Source: Streptomyces sp. GESEQ-4 (lineage in GTDB: Bacteria > Actinomycetota > Actinomycetes > Streptomycetales > Streptomycetaceae). Taken from it: DNA of 64,000 nucleotides. Each line of letters starts with the position of its first letter. Position 1 is the first letter of the stretch. The notes below the pieces were generated by a model that saw only the letters and a list, made by a program, of their open reading frames with translations, ran no database searches and was not told where the DNA came from. The stretch lies in the NCBI RefSeq assembly GCF_017948455.1, contig NZ_JAFFSU010000028.1, forward strand, positions 45,494-109,493. The letters are read 5' to 3'. Position numbers and translations under genes: made by a program. Positions 37,044-45,011 of this stretch are shown one piece after another.

Positions 37044-38264
37044 TCAGCTCCCCGCCACGACCCGCCCCACAACCTCCCCCACCCCGACCCGCACCCCGTC
37101 CGCCCCCGGCGCCCAGGCCGACAGCGTCACCACGTCCCCGTCCTCCAGGAACGTCCGCTTGCCGTCGGGGAGTTCCAGGGCGTCGCGGCCGTTCCAGGTC
37201 AGTTCCAGGAGGGACCCGCGTTCGTGTTCGGCCGGGCCGCTGACCGTGCCGGAGCCGTAGAGGTCGCCGGTGCGCAGGGAGGCGCCGTTGACGGTCATGT
37301 GGGCCAGTTGCTGGGCGGCCGTCCAGTACATGGTGGAAAAGGGCGGCTCGGAGATCACATGGCCGTTGATGGCGACCGAGATGCGCAGGTCGTAGCCGCC
37401 GGGCTCCACGTCGGACGCGGTGTCGTCCAGATAGGGGAGCAACGCATGCGTCCGCTCCGGCGGCGCCACCCGCGCCCCCTCCAGCGCGTCCAGCGGCGTG
37501 ATCCACGCCGACACCGACGTGGCGAAGGACTTGCCGAGGAACGGGCCGAGGGGGACGTACTCCCAGGCCTGGATGTCGCGTGCGGACCAGTCGTTGAGGA
37601 GGCAGAGGCCGAAGACGTGGTCCCGGAAGTCGCCGAGCCCCACCGGCCGGCCCATCGGTGACGGCGTGCCCACCACGAAGCCGACCTCCGCCTCGATGTC
37701 CAGGCGGACGGAGGGGCCGAAGACGGGCGCCGGGTCGGCGGGGGACTTGCGCTGCCCTGACGGTCGTACGACATCCGTGCCCGACACGACCACCGTGCCG
37801 GAGCGGCCGTGGTAACCGATCGGCAGATGCTTCCAGTTGGGGGTCAGGGAGTCGGGGGCGTCGGGGCGGAAGATGCGGCCGACGTTCCGGGCGTGATTCT
37901 CGGAGGCGTAGAAGTCGACGTAGTCCGCGACCTCGAAGGGGAGGTGCAGGGTCACCGAGGACAGCGGGTGGAACAGCGGCGCGACGGTCTCCCGGTGGGA
38001 CGGCACCGTCAGCCATGCCGTGAGCGCGCGCCGTACGTCCGACCAGGTGGTGCGGCCCGCGGCCAGCAGCGGATTGAGGGTGGGCCGGGCGAGCAGGGGG
38101 GCGTACGGCGAGCCGAGCGCGTGCGCCGCCGCGCCCGCGTCGAGGACGTGGTCGCCGAGCCGGACCCCGACCCTCCGCTCCGTGGAACCGGCGGGGGAGA
38201 AGACACCGTACGGAAGGTTGTGCGGGCCGAAGGGGTCGCCCTCGGGGACATCGAAGGGGGGCAT
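37044..38264 (-). CDS. fahA: Fumarylacetoacetase
   Basis: This 406-residue enzyme has the N-terminal FAH domain (FDVPEGDPFGPHNLPYGVF) and the C-terminal catalytic domain with metal-binding and catalytic residues in DFYASENHARNVGRIFRP, YHGRSGTVVVSG, DIEAEVGFVVG and LLNDWSARDIQAWEYVPLG. It splits fumarylacetoacetate into fumarate and acetoacetate, the last step of tyrosine breakdown through homogentisate. The start ATG at 38264 is set by homology; a longer frame is open to 38372. No other homogentisate-pathway gene is nearby. Confidence 0.92.
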   Translation of the reverse strand: MPPFDVPEGDPFGPHNLPYGVFSPAGSTERRVGVRLGDHVLDAGAAAHALGSPYAPLLARPTLNPLLAAGRTTWSDVRRALTAWLTVPSHRETVAPLFHPLSSVTLHLPFEVADYVDFYASENHARNVGRIFRPDAPDSLTPNWKHLPIGYHGRSGTVVVSGTDVVRPSGQRKSPADPAPVFGPSVRLDIEAEVGFVVGTPSPMGRPVGLGDFRDHVFGLCLLNDWSARDIQAWEYVPLGPFLGKSFATSVSAWITPLDALEGARVAPPERTHALLPYLDDTASDVEPGGYDLRISVAINGHVISEPPFSTMYWTAAQQLAHMTVNGASLRTGDLYGSGTVSGPAEHERGSLLELTWNGRDALELPDGKRTFLEDGDVVTLSAWAPGADGVRVGVGEVVGRVVAGS

Positions 38265-38550
38265 GGGTGCTGCCTCGCTCTCGTGCGGTCCGTATGCCAG
38301 GTGTGTCATGTGGTCGCGGCACACGTTACGGGGGTGAGGCATGGTGCGGCAGCCGCAGGTCAGCGACGTCACCGAAGCCGATCCGGACGGCAGCGGGGGC
38401 CTTAGGGAGGCGCGTGTGGGAACGAGACGTCACGGCGGCACGGTGGCAGGCGGTCCGTGGGTGTCCCGAGGGAGTGAAACGAGGGCTCTGCGGCCCAAGT
38501 CGCCGTAGGAGGCGTCCTGTTCGCGTCGAGTCGGTCGGGCTTTCTGTCCG

Positions 38551-38556
38551 TATTCT
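38551..38556 (+). promoter_or_regulatory. Candidate leaderless promoter -10 of the HAD gene
   Basis: TATTCT ends six bases before the A of the ATG at 38563, the spacing expected if transcription starts on the start codon. No Shine-Dalgarno precedes that ATG, which fits a leaderless mRNA. The -35 region has no close match to consensus. Confidence 0.4.
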
Positions 38557-38562
38557 CTGATC

Positions 38563-39390
38563 ATGGCCGCACCCATCGCATATTCACTCATCGCCACTGA
38601 TCTGGACGGCACCCTGCTCCGGGGCGACGACACGCTCTCCGACCGGTCGCTCGCCGCGCTTGCGCAGGTGACGGCGTCCGGCGCCCGGCACTTGGTGGTG
38701 ACGGGGCGGCCGGCCCCGAGGGTGCGGCCGTTGCTCGACATCCTCGGCAGCGGGGGGCTCGCGGTGTGCGGACAGGGCGCGCAGGTGTACGACGCCGGCG
38801 CGGACCGTCTGCTGTGGTCCGTCACGCTGGACCGGGAGCTGGCCGAGACCGCGCTCGGCAAGATCGAGGCGGAGATCGGGCAGGTGTACGCCGCCGTCGA
38901 CCAGGACGGCGTCGACGGACTCACGCTCATCGAACCGGGGTATCTGATGCCCCACCCGACCCTGCCCGCCGTACGCGTGGGGCGCCGCGACGACCTGTGG
39001 TGTGCGCCCATCAGCAAGGTGCTGCTGCGTCATCCCGCCCTGTCCGACGATGAGTTGGCGTCGACGGCGCGCGCGGTGGTGGGTTCACTCGCGACGGTCA
39101 CCATGTCGGGGCCCGGGACCGTCGAACTCCAGCCATGCGGGGTGACCAAGGCGACCGGTCTCGCGCTGGCCGCCGAGCATCTCGGGCTGGGGCCCGGGCA
39201 GACCGTCGCCTTCGGGGACATGCCCAACGACATCCCCATGTTCGACTGGGCGGCGCACGGCGTCGCCATGGCCAACGCCCATCCCGAACTCAAGGCGGTG
39301 GCCGACGAGATCACCTTGTCGAACGAGGACGACGGCATCGCCGTCGTCCTCGAACGTCTCTTCGCGGAACGTCTCTACCCGACGGGGTAG
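38563..39390 (+). CDS. HAD superfamily hydrolase, Cof type
   Basis: This 275-residue phosphatase has the HAD nucleophile motif IATDLDGTLLRGD (the two Asp at about residues 12 and 14), HLVVTGRPAPRV for motif II, the motif III Lys in GVTKATGLALAAEHLG, and GDMPNDIPMFDWA for motif IV. The cap is of the C2b (Cof) kind. Members dephosphorylate sugar phosphates and nucleotides; the substrate is not predictable. A 26-base tandem duplication begins inside the last codons and includes the stop. Confidence 0.88.
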   Translation: MAAPIAYSLIATDLDGTLLRGDDTLSDRSLAALAQVTASGARHLVVTGRPAPRVRPLLDILGSGGLAVCGQGAQVYDAGADRLLWSVTLDRELAETALGKIEAEIGQVYAAVDQDGVDGLTLIEPGYLMPHPTLPAVRVGRRDDLWCAPISKVLLRHPALSDDELASTARAVVGSLATVTMSGPGTVELQPCGVTKATGLALAAEHLGLGPGQTVAFGDMPNDIPMFDWAAHGVAMANAHPELKAVADEITLSNEDDGIAVVLERLFAERLYPTG

Positions 39391-39419
39391 TTCAACGTCT
39401 CTACCTGACCGGGTAGTTC
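39368..39419. repeat. 26-bp tandem duplication at a convergent gene junction
   Basis: Two adjacent 26-base copies (39368-39393 and 39394-39419) differ at two positions. The first spans the last codons and TAG stop of the HAD gene; the second ends next to the stop of the transglycosylase gene on the other strand. Each copy can fold into a small stem (CTACC/GGTAG), so the pair may act as a double bidirectional terminator. Confidence 0.75.
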
Positions 39420-39902
39420 TCAGTACGCGCCGAAGACGTTGTCGATCGAGCCGTACCGCTGGGCCGCGTAGTTGCAGGCGGCGGTGATGTTCGCGACCGG
39501 GTCGTACGGGTCGTATGCCGTGCCGGCCACGTGGTACGCCTGGAAGGTCGGGTCGATGACCTGGAGCAGGCCCTTCGACGGGGTGCCCGCGGCGGCGTTG
39601 GAGTCCCAGTTGTTGATGGCGGCCGGGTTGCCCGAGGACTCCCGAATGATGTTGCGGTAGATGCCGTCGTACGACCCGGGGATGCCGTTCTGCGCCATCA
39701 CCTGGAGGGACGCCCGGATCCAGCCGTCGAGGGTGTCGGAGTAGCCCAGCGAGGTGGCGGTGGCCACGGTCGGGGTGGCCGCCGAGGCGCTGGTCGCGCC
39801 GATCACCGGCAGCGCGAGGACGGCGACGCCGGTGCCGGCGACGGCGATGGCGCGGGTGATGCGAGCGGTTCTGGTACTGCGGTGCTTACCGGCTGCAGCC
39901 AT
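39420..39902 (-). CDS. Secreted transglycosylase SLT domain protein
   Basis: This 160-residue protein has a signal peptide (TARITRAIAVAGTGVAVLAL, cleavage near ASAAT) and a compact lytic-transglycosylase domain. The catalytic Glu is in YRNIIRESSGNPAAINNWD, followed by GTPSKGLLQVIDPTFQAYH and NITAACNYAAQRYG. It cleaves glycan strands of peptidoglycan. The ATG at 39902 has GGAGAGGA about seven bases upstream; 29 more codons are open but would run into the riboswitch. Expression is predicted to be controlled by the ydaO-type leader just upstream. Confidence 0.87.
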   Translation of the reverse strand: MAAAGKHRSTRTARITRAIAVAGTGVAVLALPVIGATSASAATPTVATATSLGYSDTLDGWIRASLQVMAQNGIPGSYDGIYRNIIRESSGNPAAINNWDSNAAAGTPSKGLLQVIDPTFQAYHVAGTAYDPYDPVANITAACNYAAQRYGSIDNVFGAY

Positions 39903-39920
39903 GGCGAAGTTCCTCTCCGG

Positions 39921-40098
39921 CGCCTGCGAGGTGAGCTGTCGGGTTCGGGCTGGGAGGTGCCCGGCCACACCCTGATGGCATGGCTTCACCCCGAGCCGTC
40001 CCGGCGCGGTGTCCGGTCCGGCGGCTTACCTGGGTCCCCCGCTCCTGCCGTGCGGTGAGTCGGTCAATGGGTCGTCCGGGCGGTGGCAGGATTCGGCG
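39921..40098 (-). ncRNA. ydaO-type cyclic di-AMP riboswitch
   Basis: Read on the minus strand, the leader holds the conserved ydaO elements in order: GGGGGACCCA (40040-40031), CGGGGTGAAGCC (39993-39982) and CCGAACCCGACAGCTCACC (39948-39930), then CTCGCAGGCG. CGCC (40098-40095) can pair with GGCG (39924-39921) to close the outer helix. ydaO riboswitches bind c-di-AMP and, in Streptomyces, precede wall-hydrolase genes. The helix ends only three bases before the Shine-Dalgarno (39918-39911), so ligand binding could also hide the ribosome site. Confidence 0.88.
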
Positions 40099-40349
40099 TC
40101 CGCCCGACAGGCCGGGAACGTATGCGAGAGCACATGTCCGAAACAAGTACCGGATTCACACATCGCACCTATTGACCTTGGTGTGGGGCGAATGTGCCGC
40201 TTGATCCTTTGCACTCGCCAAGCCCAACTGGCCATGACGGAAGGCGGATCGACGGGTGCCTGTGTGTTTTCTGTGCAGGCCGGGACGTGAGTCACATCAC
40301 GCGTGATCGCAAGCGTAGCAAAACGGGCAATAGGCCCAAGAGGGCTTTA

Positions 40350-42338
40350 TTAACCGGCCGTTCGCGGGATGCGCTTCTCCCAGGTCCGATGGAAGAGGAC
40401 TTGGCCGCCCTCCGTGCAGATCACCTCGTCGGAGGTGGTGAAGTGGTCCCCGTCGCAGCTGATCTCCGAGCGCGTGCGGACCGTGGTGTCCCAGCCCTGT
40501 TCCGGGCGGTGCAGCCGGATCGACCAGTCCGAGTGCGTGCGGGCCGACAGCGGGTCCGCCTCGTCGATCGCGTACGTCTCCAGCGCGTCCTCGGTGCACT
40601 CCAGTCCGTCGGGGTAGACGCGCGTGCCGCCGTACCTTGGGTCCACCTCAAGGCGCCACGCGCCCCGCGCGACGTCCCGCACCATCAGGCGCTCGGGGCG
40701 CGGCTCGTCGAGCGTGGCGGGGAAGTTGACGCCCAGCGGCTCTGCCTGCTCGGGCTCCTCGAAACGGATATTACGGTCGAATTCGCGCTTCCGTACGGGC
40801 AGTTCCAGGAAGCTGCCCGCCGGGTCCAGGGTGAAGCCCGCCGCCGAGTCGGGCTGCGGCCAGATCCACGGCCAGTACGCGGAGGAGACGGCGAGCCGGA
40901 TGCGGTGGCCGGGCGGGAAGGCATGGCCGATGGCATTCAGCTCGAAGGCCACCTCTTCGGTGGTGCCCGGCGTCCACGGCACGGTCCGGTCGCGGCCCGC
41001 TCGTGCCGAGAGGTTCAATGCTCCGCGCGTGACCAGGGTCGACGAGCCGTCCGGTGCTATGTCACATACCCTCGCCACGATCTGCCCCCGCGGCGCCTGA
41101 GCAGTCACCCGCAGCCCCACCCGCGCCCGCCCCAGCACCCACGTCTCCTCGGCCACCGGAAACTCGAAGCACACCGACCGCGCGTCCTCCTCCCGCTGGT
41201 CCGGCGGCAGGTCGGCGTCGTTGCCGATGGGCAGGAAGCGGCCGGCGTCGATCCCGGTGTGCATCGGCGACCGTACGAGGACGGGGGCGCCCTGGCAGGC
41301 GTACGTCACCGTCGTCACGTTCGGGGAGGGCCACGCGGGCTCGCCGACCCAGCGGCCGGGCAGGGTGCCGTACACCGTGGCGGGGTGGTGGGAGTCGGTG
41401 ACGTAGGCGCGCAGCAGGGGCTCGGGGAGCGCGCCCTTGCCCTTGAGCCAGTGGTCCCACCAGCGCAGCGTCTCCTGGAGGAAGCCGATCGCCGGGCCGG
41501 GTGGCAGGCCGCGGTCGGGGTACTGGTGCGACCAGGGGCCGATCAGTCCCTGTACGCGATCGGGCGGGAGGTGCTCGACGAGCCGCAGCACGGTGTCGCG
41601 GTACGGGTCGTGCCAGCCGCCCACCGCGAGGACCGCCGCCTTGATCGCGCCGTAGTCCTCGCAGACGCTGCCCTGGCGCCAATAACGGTCCCGGGTCTGG
41701 TGGGCGAGCCAGGTGTGGATGAAGGGCTGGACACCCTCCAGGCGCTCGATCCACATCTCGCGCCAGGCCTCGCCGGCGTACCGCGGATCGGGCGGCCGGG
41801 AGGCGAAGGCGAGCAGGGTGGCGGCCCGGGCGTGCATGTCCACCGCGAGGACGGAACCTCCCATGTAGTGCACGTCGTTGTCATAGCGATCGTCCGTCGC
41901 GCAGACGGTCACGATCGCCTTGAGCGGCTCGGGCGCGAGGGCCGCGATCTGGAGGGAGTTGGAGCCGCCCCAGGAGATGCCGAACATGCCCACCTTGCCG
42001 TCGCACCAGGGCTGCGCCGCCAGCCAGTTGACCACCTCGACCCCGTCGGCCAGCTCCGTCACCGCGTACTCGTCGCCCGGCACGCCCTCGCTGTTGCCGT
42101 GCCCGCGCACGTCGACCCGGACGGAGGCGTAGCCGTGGCCCGCGTACCAGGGGTGGCGCTGGAAGTCGCGCGGGGCGGTCCAGTCGGTCAGGCGGTGCGG
42201 GAGGTATTCGAGGAGCGCCGGCACGGGCTCGTCGGTGAGCGGGCGCCACACGCGCGCGTAGAGCAGGGTCCCGTCCGACAGAGGGATACGGAGGTCCTCG
42301 TGGGTCGTCTCGTAGGGGAAGGACGTGCGGATGTTCAT
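40350..42338 (-). CDS. CocE/NonD (X-Pro dipeptidyl-peptidase S15) family hydrolase
   Basis: This 662-residue serine hydrolase has an alpha/beta-hydrolase domain with nucleophile motif KVGMFGISWGGSNSLQIA (Ser ~120), the RVDVRGHGNSEGVPGDEY segment, a helical cap, and a C-terminal jelly-roll domain (FPPGHRIRLAVSSAYWPWIW). Members cleave cocaine-like esters, glutaryl-cephalosporins or X-Pro peptides; the true substrate is unknown. No signal peptide is seen. The ATG at 42338 has GGGAGG seven bases upstream, better than the in-frame GTG two codons earlier. Confidence 0.87.
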   Translation of the reverse strand: MNIRTSFPYETTHEDLRIPLSDGTLLYARVWRPLTDEPVPALLEYLPHRLTDWTAPRDFQRHPWYAGHGYASVRVDVRGHGNSEGVPGDEYAVTELADGVEVVNWLAAQPWCDGKVGMFGISWGGSNSLQIAALAPEPLKAIVTVCATDDRYDNDVHYMGGSVLAVDMHARAATLLAFASRPPDPRYAGEAWREMWIERLEGVQPFIHTWLAHQTRDRYWRQGSVCEDYGAIKAAVLAVGGWHDPYRDTVLRLVEHLPPDRVQGLIGPWSHQYPDRGLPPGPAIGFLQETLRWWDHWLKGKGALPEPLLRAYVTDSHHPATVYGTLPGRWVGEPAWPSPNVTTVTYACQGAPVLVRSPMHTGIDAGRFLPIGNDADLPPDQREEDARSVCFEFPVAEETWVLGRARVGLRVTAQAPRGQIVARVCDIAPDGSSTLVTRGALNLSARAGRDRTVPWTPGTTEEVAFELNAIGHAFPPGHRIRLAVSSAYWPWIWPQPDSAAGFTLDPAGSFLELPVRKREFDRNIRFEEPEQAEPLGVNFPATLDEPRPERLMVRDVARGAWRLEVDPRYGGTRVYPDGLECTEDALETYAIDEADPLSARTHSDWSIRLHRPEQGWDTTVRTRSEISCDGDHFTTSDEVICTEGGQVLFHRTWEKRIPRTAG

Positions 42339-42390
42339 GGACACACCTCCCTACTTCCGGGTAAGTCGATAGATATCCATTCTTTTCAGA

Positions 42391-42471
42391 TGATCGAAAA
42401 CATACCGGTCGTGATCCGATACCGCCCGTGGTGCACGGGTGGGTGGGCATCGGTGATCGAAAGGTGACCGG
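42391..42471. repeat. Direct repeat in a divergent promoter region
   Basis: TGATCGAAA-N4-ACCGG occurs at 42391-42408 and again at 42454-42471 in the same orientation, 63 bases apart (about six helical turns). The repeats lie between the divergent CocE-like and prenyl synthase genes and could bind a shared regulator. Confidence 0.5.
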
Positions 42472-42552
42472 ATACGCTGACTTGAGTGATGGCAGCGACC
42501 TATCGACAAACCGTGTAAACGCCAGTGGACACCAGCAGACAGGAGACCCCTC

Positions 42553-43563
42553 GTGACCGTCGTCGGGCCGTTCGGGCTGAGCGTGCGGGACCAGGCTCTG
42601 GAAGCCGATGTCCAGGCCGGATTGGCGGCTGTCGAGGAAGGGTTGCTCGAAGCCACCAAGAGTGAGGTCCCGTTCATCACCGAGGCCGCGCAGCATCTGG
42701 TGCGGGCCGGCGGCAAGCGCTTCCGGCCACTGCTCGTGATGCTCTCCGCGCAGTTCGGGGACCCGTACGCACCGGGGGTCGTGCCGTCCGCCGTGGTCGT
42801 CGAGCTGACGCACCTCGCGACGCTGTACCACGACGACGTGATGGACGAGGCGGGCGTACGGCGCGGGGGGCCCAGCGCGAACGTCCGCTGGGGCAACTCG
42901 GTCGCCGTGCTCACCGGTGACTTCCTCTTCGCGCGCGCCTCGCACACCCTCGCCGACCTCGGTCCGGAGGCGGTGCGGGTGCAGGCGGAGGCGTTCGAGC
43001 GGCTGGTGACCGGGCAGATCCTGGAGACGGCAGGACCGACGGACGGCCGGGATCCGGTCGAGCACTACCTGGACGTGCTGAGCGGGAAGACCGGGTCGCT
43101 GGTCGCGGTGTCGTGCCGGTTCGGGGCGATGATGTCCGGCGCCGACGAGACGGTGATCGACGTGCTGACGCAGTACGGGGAGCGGCTCGGGGTCGCCTTC
43201 CAGCTCGCCGACGACGTACTGGACATCGCGTCCGACTCGCACGAGTCCGGGAAGACGCCGGGGACTGATCTGCGCGAGGGGATTCCGACGCTTCCGGTGC
43301 TGCTGCTGCGGGAGCGGGCGGCCCGTCTGGGGCTGGCCGACGATGTCGCGCTGTGCGAGCTGCTGGACTCCGACCTGAGTGACGACGCGCGGCTCGCGGA
43401 GGCGCTCGCGGGCTTGCGCGGGCATCCCGCGCTGGAGCAGGCGCGGCGGGACACGGTGCGGTACGCGGAGGATGCGCGGGCCGCGCTGGCTCCGCTGCCG
43501 GAGTGCGATGCGAAGGCGGCGCTGCTGGAGTTGTGCGACGCCGTGGTGCATCGGGCGGGCTAG
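42553..43563 (+). CDS. Trans-prenyl diphosphate synthase (menaquinone side-chain type)
   Basis: This 336-residue enzyme has the first Asp-rich motif YHDDVMDEAGVRRGGPS, the second Asp-rich motif FQLADDVLDIASD, and the GGKRFRPLLVML segment that binds isopentenyl diphosphate. Small residues ahead of the first Asp-rich motif (HLATLYHDD) suggest a long-chain product such as C40-C45, the usual menaquinone tail. It is the GrcC/HepS2-like clade, from memory. The start is a GTG after CAGGAGA. It fits with the mqnC, menG and reductase genes elsewhere in the window. Confidence 0.88.
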   Translation: MTVVGPFGLSVRDQALEADVQAGLAAVEEGLLEATKSEVPFITEAAQHLVRAGGKRFRPLLVMLSAQFGDPYAPGVVPSAVVVELTHLATLYHDDVMDEAGVRRGGPSANVRWGNSVAVLTGDFLFARASHTLADLGPEAVRVQAEAFERLVTGQILETAGPTDGRDPVEHYLDVLSGKTGSLVAVSCRFGAMMSGADETVIDVLTQYGERLGVAFQLADDVLDIASDSHESGKTPGTDLREGIPTLPVLLLRERAARLGLADDVALCELLDSDLSDDARLAEALAGLRGHPALEQARRDTVRYAEDARAALAPLPECDAKAALLELCDAVVHRAG

Positions 43564-43591
43564 TTCCGGCGCTGAGCAGCGGAGACCTGTG

Positions 43592-43609
43592 ATGTGACGC
43601 AGGTCACAT
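43592..43609. promoter_or_regulatory. Crp-like operator
   Basis: ATGTGAC-GCAG-GTCACAT is a perfect 18-base dyad that contains TGTGA-N6-TCACA, the classic binding form for the CRP/FNR family and close to the GTG-N8-CAC core reported for Streptomyces Crp. It lies 95 bases upstream of the CHRD protein start and 29 bases after the prenyl synthase stop. Confidence 0.6.
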
Positions 43610-43611
43610 AG

Positions 43612-43626
43612 CTGGACTGAGTCCAG
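43612..43626. promoter_or_regulatory. 15-bp 7-1-7 palindrome upstream of the CHRD gene
   Basis: CTGGACT-G-AGTCCAG is a perfect palindrome two bases downstream of the Crp-like site. The 7-1-7 form is that of Fur-family operators (Fur, CatR, PerR types), but the base sequence does not by itself identify the regulator. Confidence 0.5.
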
Positions 43627-43703
43627 ACTGAGATCGCCTCCGTATTCATGCCCAGAAGCTGACGCAGGGGGCGTCGGCTGCATTACGGGGAGACAAAAGA
43701 ATT

Positions 43704-44711
43704 ATGGGTATGAACGCGACGTTCTCACTGCGCCGTAAGAGCCTGATCGTCACCGCTGTCGCGGTGGCCGCCGCCGGTGGTGTCGCCGCCGCGGTGATTC
43801 CCGCCTTCGCCGCCGGAGGCAACCGCGCCGACCACGCGGGGCACACCGGAGGCGCAGGCATCGTGAGCCAGAGCGGCACCGTGGCGGGCGGCAAGGGCGG
43901 GACCATCCTCGCCGCCAGTCTGCGGGGAGCCAACGAGGTGCCCGTGGCGGGCGGCCCGGCCGTCGGGGACAAGGACGGCGCCGCGCTCCAGTTCGTGAAG
44001 GTGAAGGGTGACAAGGTGTCCGTCGCCGTGAAGTGGCGCGGCACGGACAAGCCGACCCTGCTCCACATCCACCAGGGCGCCAAGGGCACGAACGGCGGCG
44101 TCAAGGTCGACTTCACCAAGCTGCTCGCGGGCGCCAAGGGCAAGACCGTCACCGGCACCGTCAAGGTCGGCGACGCCGACCTGCTCAACTCGCTGAAGTC
44201 CGACCCGGGTTCGTTCTACGCCAACCTGCACACGGCCGAGTTCCCGGGCGGAGCCGTCCGCGGTCAGCTGCACAAGGTGACCACGGCCTTCGACTTCCGC
44301 GACGCGCTCGACAACTTCCAGGCATCCGTCCTCAAGGGCAAGCAGATCTACGAGTGCAAGCCGGCCGAGGGCGGCGGATACGCCTTCGCCCAACGGGACG
44401 TCAGCGCCCTCCTGGCTGGCCCGATCGCGCACTCCTTCGTCGAGCCCAACTCCGGTACGCCGCAGTGGATCGCGCCCGACCACAGCGCCGTCACCGGATC
44501 GGTCATCAGCAAGACACCCAACGGCGACAAGAACATCCCGGAGCTGGACCTCAAGGCCACCCAGTCCGGCAAGCACCGCGGGCTCCTCGCCGACACCGCG
44601 GAGATCCTGCGGCTGAACACCGTCGGCGGCGTCGCCCCGGCCGGCTCCTGCGCGCCGGGTGCCATCATGGGCGTGCCCTACCAGGCGGACTACGTGTTCG
44701 TTCAGCGCTGA
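43704..44711 (+). CDS. Exported CHRD + DUF3455 domain protein
   Basis: This 335-residue protein has a signal peptide (RRKSLIVTAVAVAAAGG, cleavage near AFAAGG). Next comes a CHRD domain at ~70-195 (LRGANEVPVAGGPAVGDKDG; LHIHQGAKGTNGGVKVDF; YANLHTAEFPGGAVRGQL). A DUF3455-like region follows at ~200-335, with IYECKPAEGGGYAF and GSCAPGAIMGVPYQADYVFV. CHRD domains occur in chordin and in bacterial secreted proteins and may bind metals or partners. The ATG at 43704 has GGGGAG 11 bases upstream. Two palindromes in the promoter point to tight regulation. Confidence 0.8.
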   Translation: MGMNATFSLRRKSLIVTAVAVAAAGGVAAAVIPAFAAGGNRADHAGHTGGAGIVSQSGTVAGGKGGTILAASLRGANEVPVAGGPAVGDKDGAALQFVKVKGDKVSVAVKWRGTDKPTLLHIHQGAKGTNGGVKVDFTKLLAGAKGKTVTGTVKVGDADLLNSLKSDPGSFYANLHTAEFPGGAVRGQLHKVTTAFDFRDALDNFQASVLKGKQIYECKPAEGGGYAFAQRDVSALLAGPIAHSFVEPNSGTPQWIAPDHSAVTGSVISKTPNGDKNIPELDLKATQSGKHRGLLADTAEILRLNTVGGVAPAGSCAPGAIMGVPYQADYVFVQR

Positions 44712-44738
44712 CCCAGGGCGGCTCTGATCCACTCCGAC

Positions 44739-44788
44739 GGGCGGCGTCTTCCCCGCACGACCCCTACGGGTCGGGGGAGGCGCCGCCC
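44739..44788 (+). terminator. Large hairpin terminator after the CHRD gene
   Basis: GGGCGGCG (44739-44746) pairs with CGCCGCCC (44781-44788), with an inner stem of TTCCCCGC-ACGACCC against GGGTCG-GGGGA around a CTAC loop. It begins 28 bases after the stop and is followed by TTCC. Confidence 0.8.
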
Positions 44789-45011
44789 TTCCGTGTCATA
44801 CCGCAGCAGTACGCGGAGTTGGCTCCGCAGGTTGACGTATACCTCGGGCGGATTTGGTCAACTGGAGACCACGGAAAACACCACTCCTCACCGATTCGGG
44901 TGAGAATGGCGGCTCGGGGTGATGGGGGCCCCTCCCGGCTCGAGCGAAGTCAAGAGCTGGGGGAGAGTGCGATCAAGCGACAGCCGCCGCTACGACGGAG
45001 GTAAGGCACAC
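44789..45011 (+). other. Promoter region of the LolA-like/ABC operon
   Basis: No gene was found between the CHRD terminator and the ATG at 45012. TTTGGTCAACTGG around 44850 and the AT-richer stretch near 44870-44900 (GGAAAACACCACTCC) are the likeliest promoter positions, but no clear -10/-35 pair could be fixed. Confidence 0.4.

Noticed and set aside
40194..42467. A 757-codon plus-strand frame opposite the CocE/NonD hydrolase
   Set aside because: Biased composition and no domain; the minus strand encodes a full-length hydrolase with catalytic motif.
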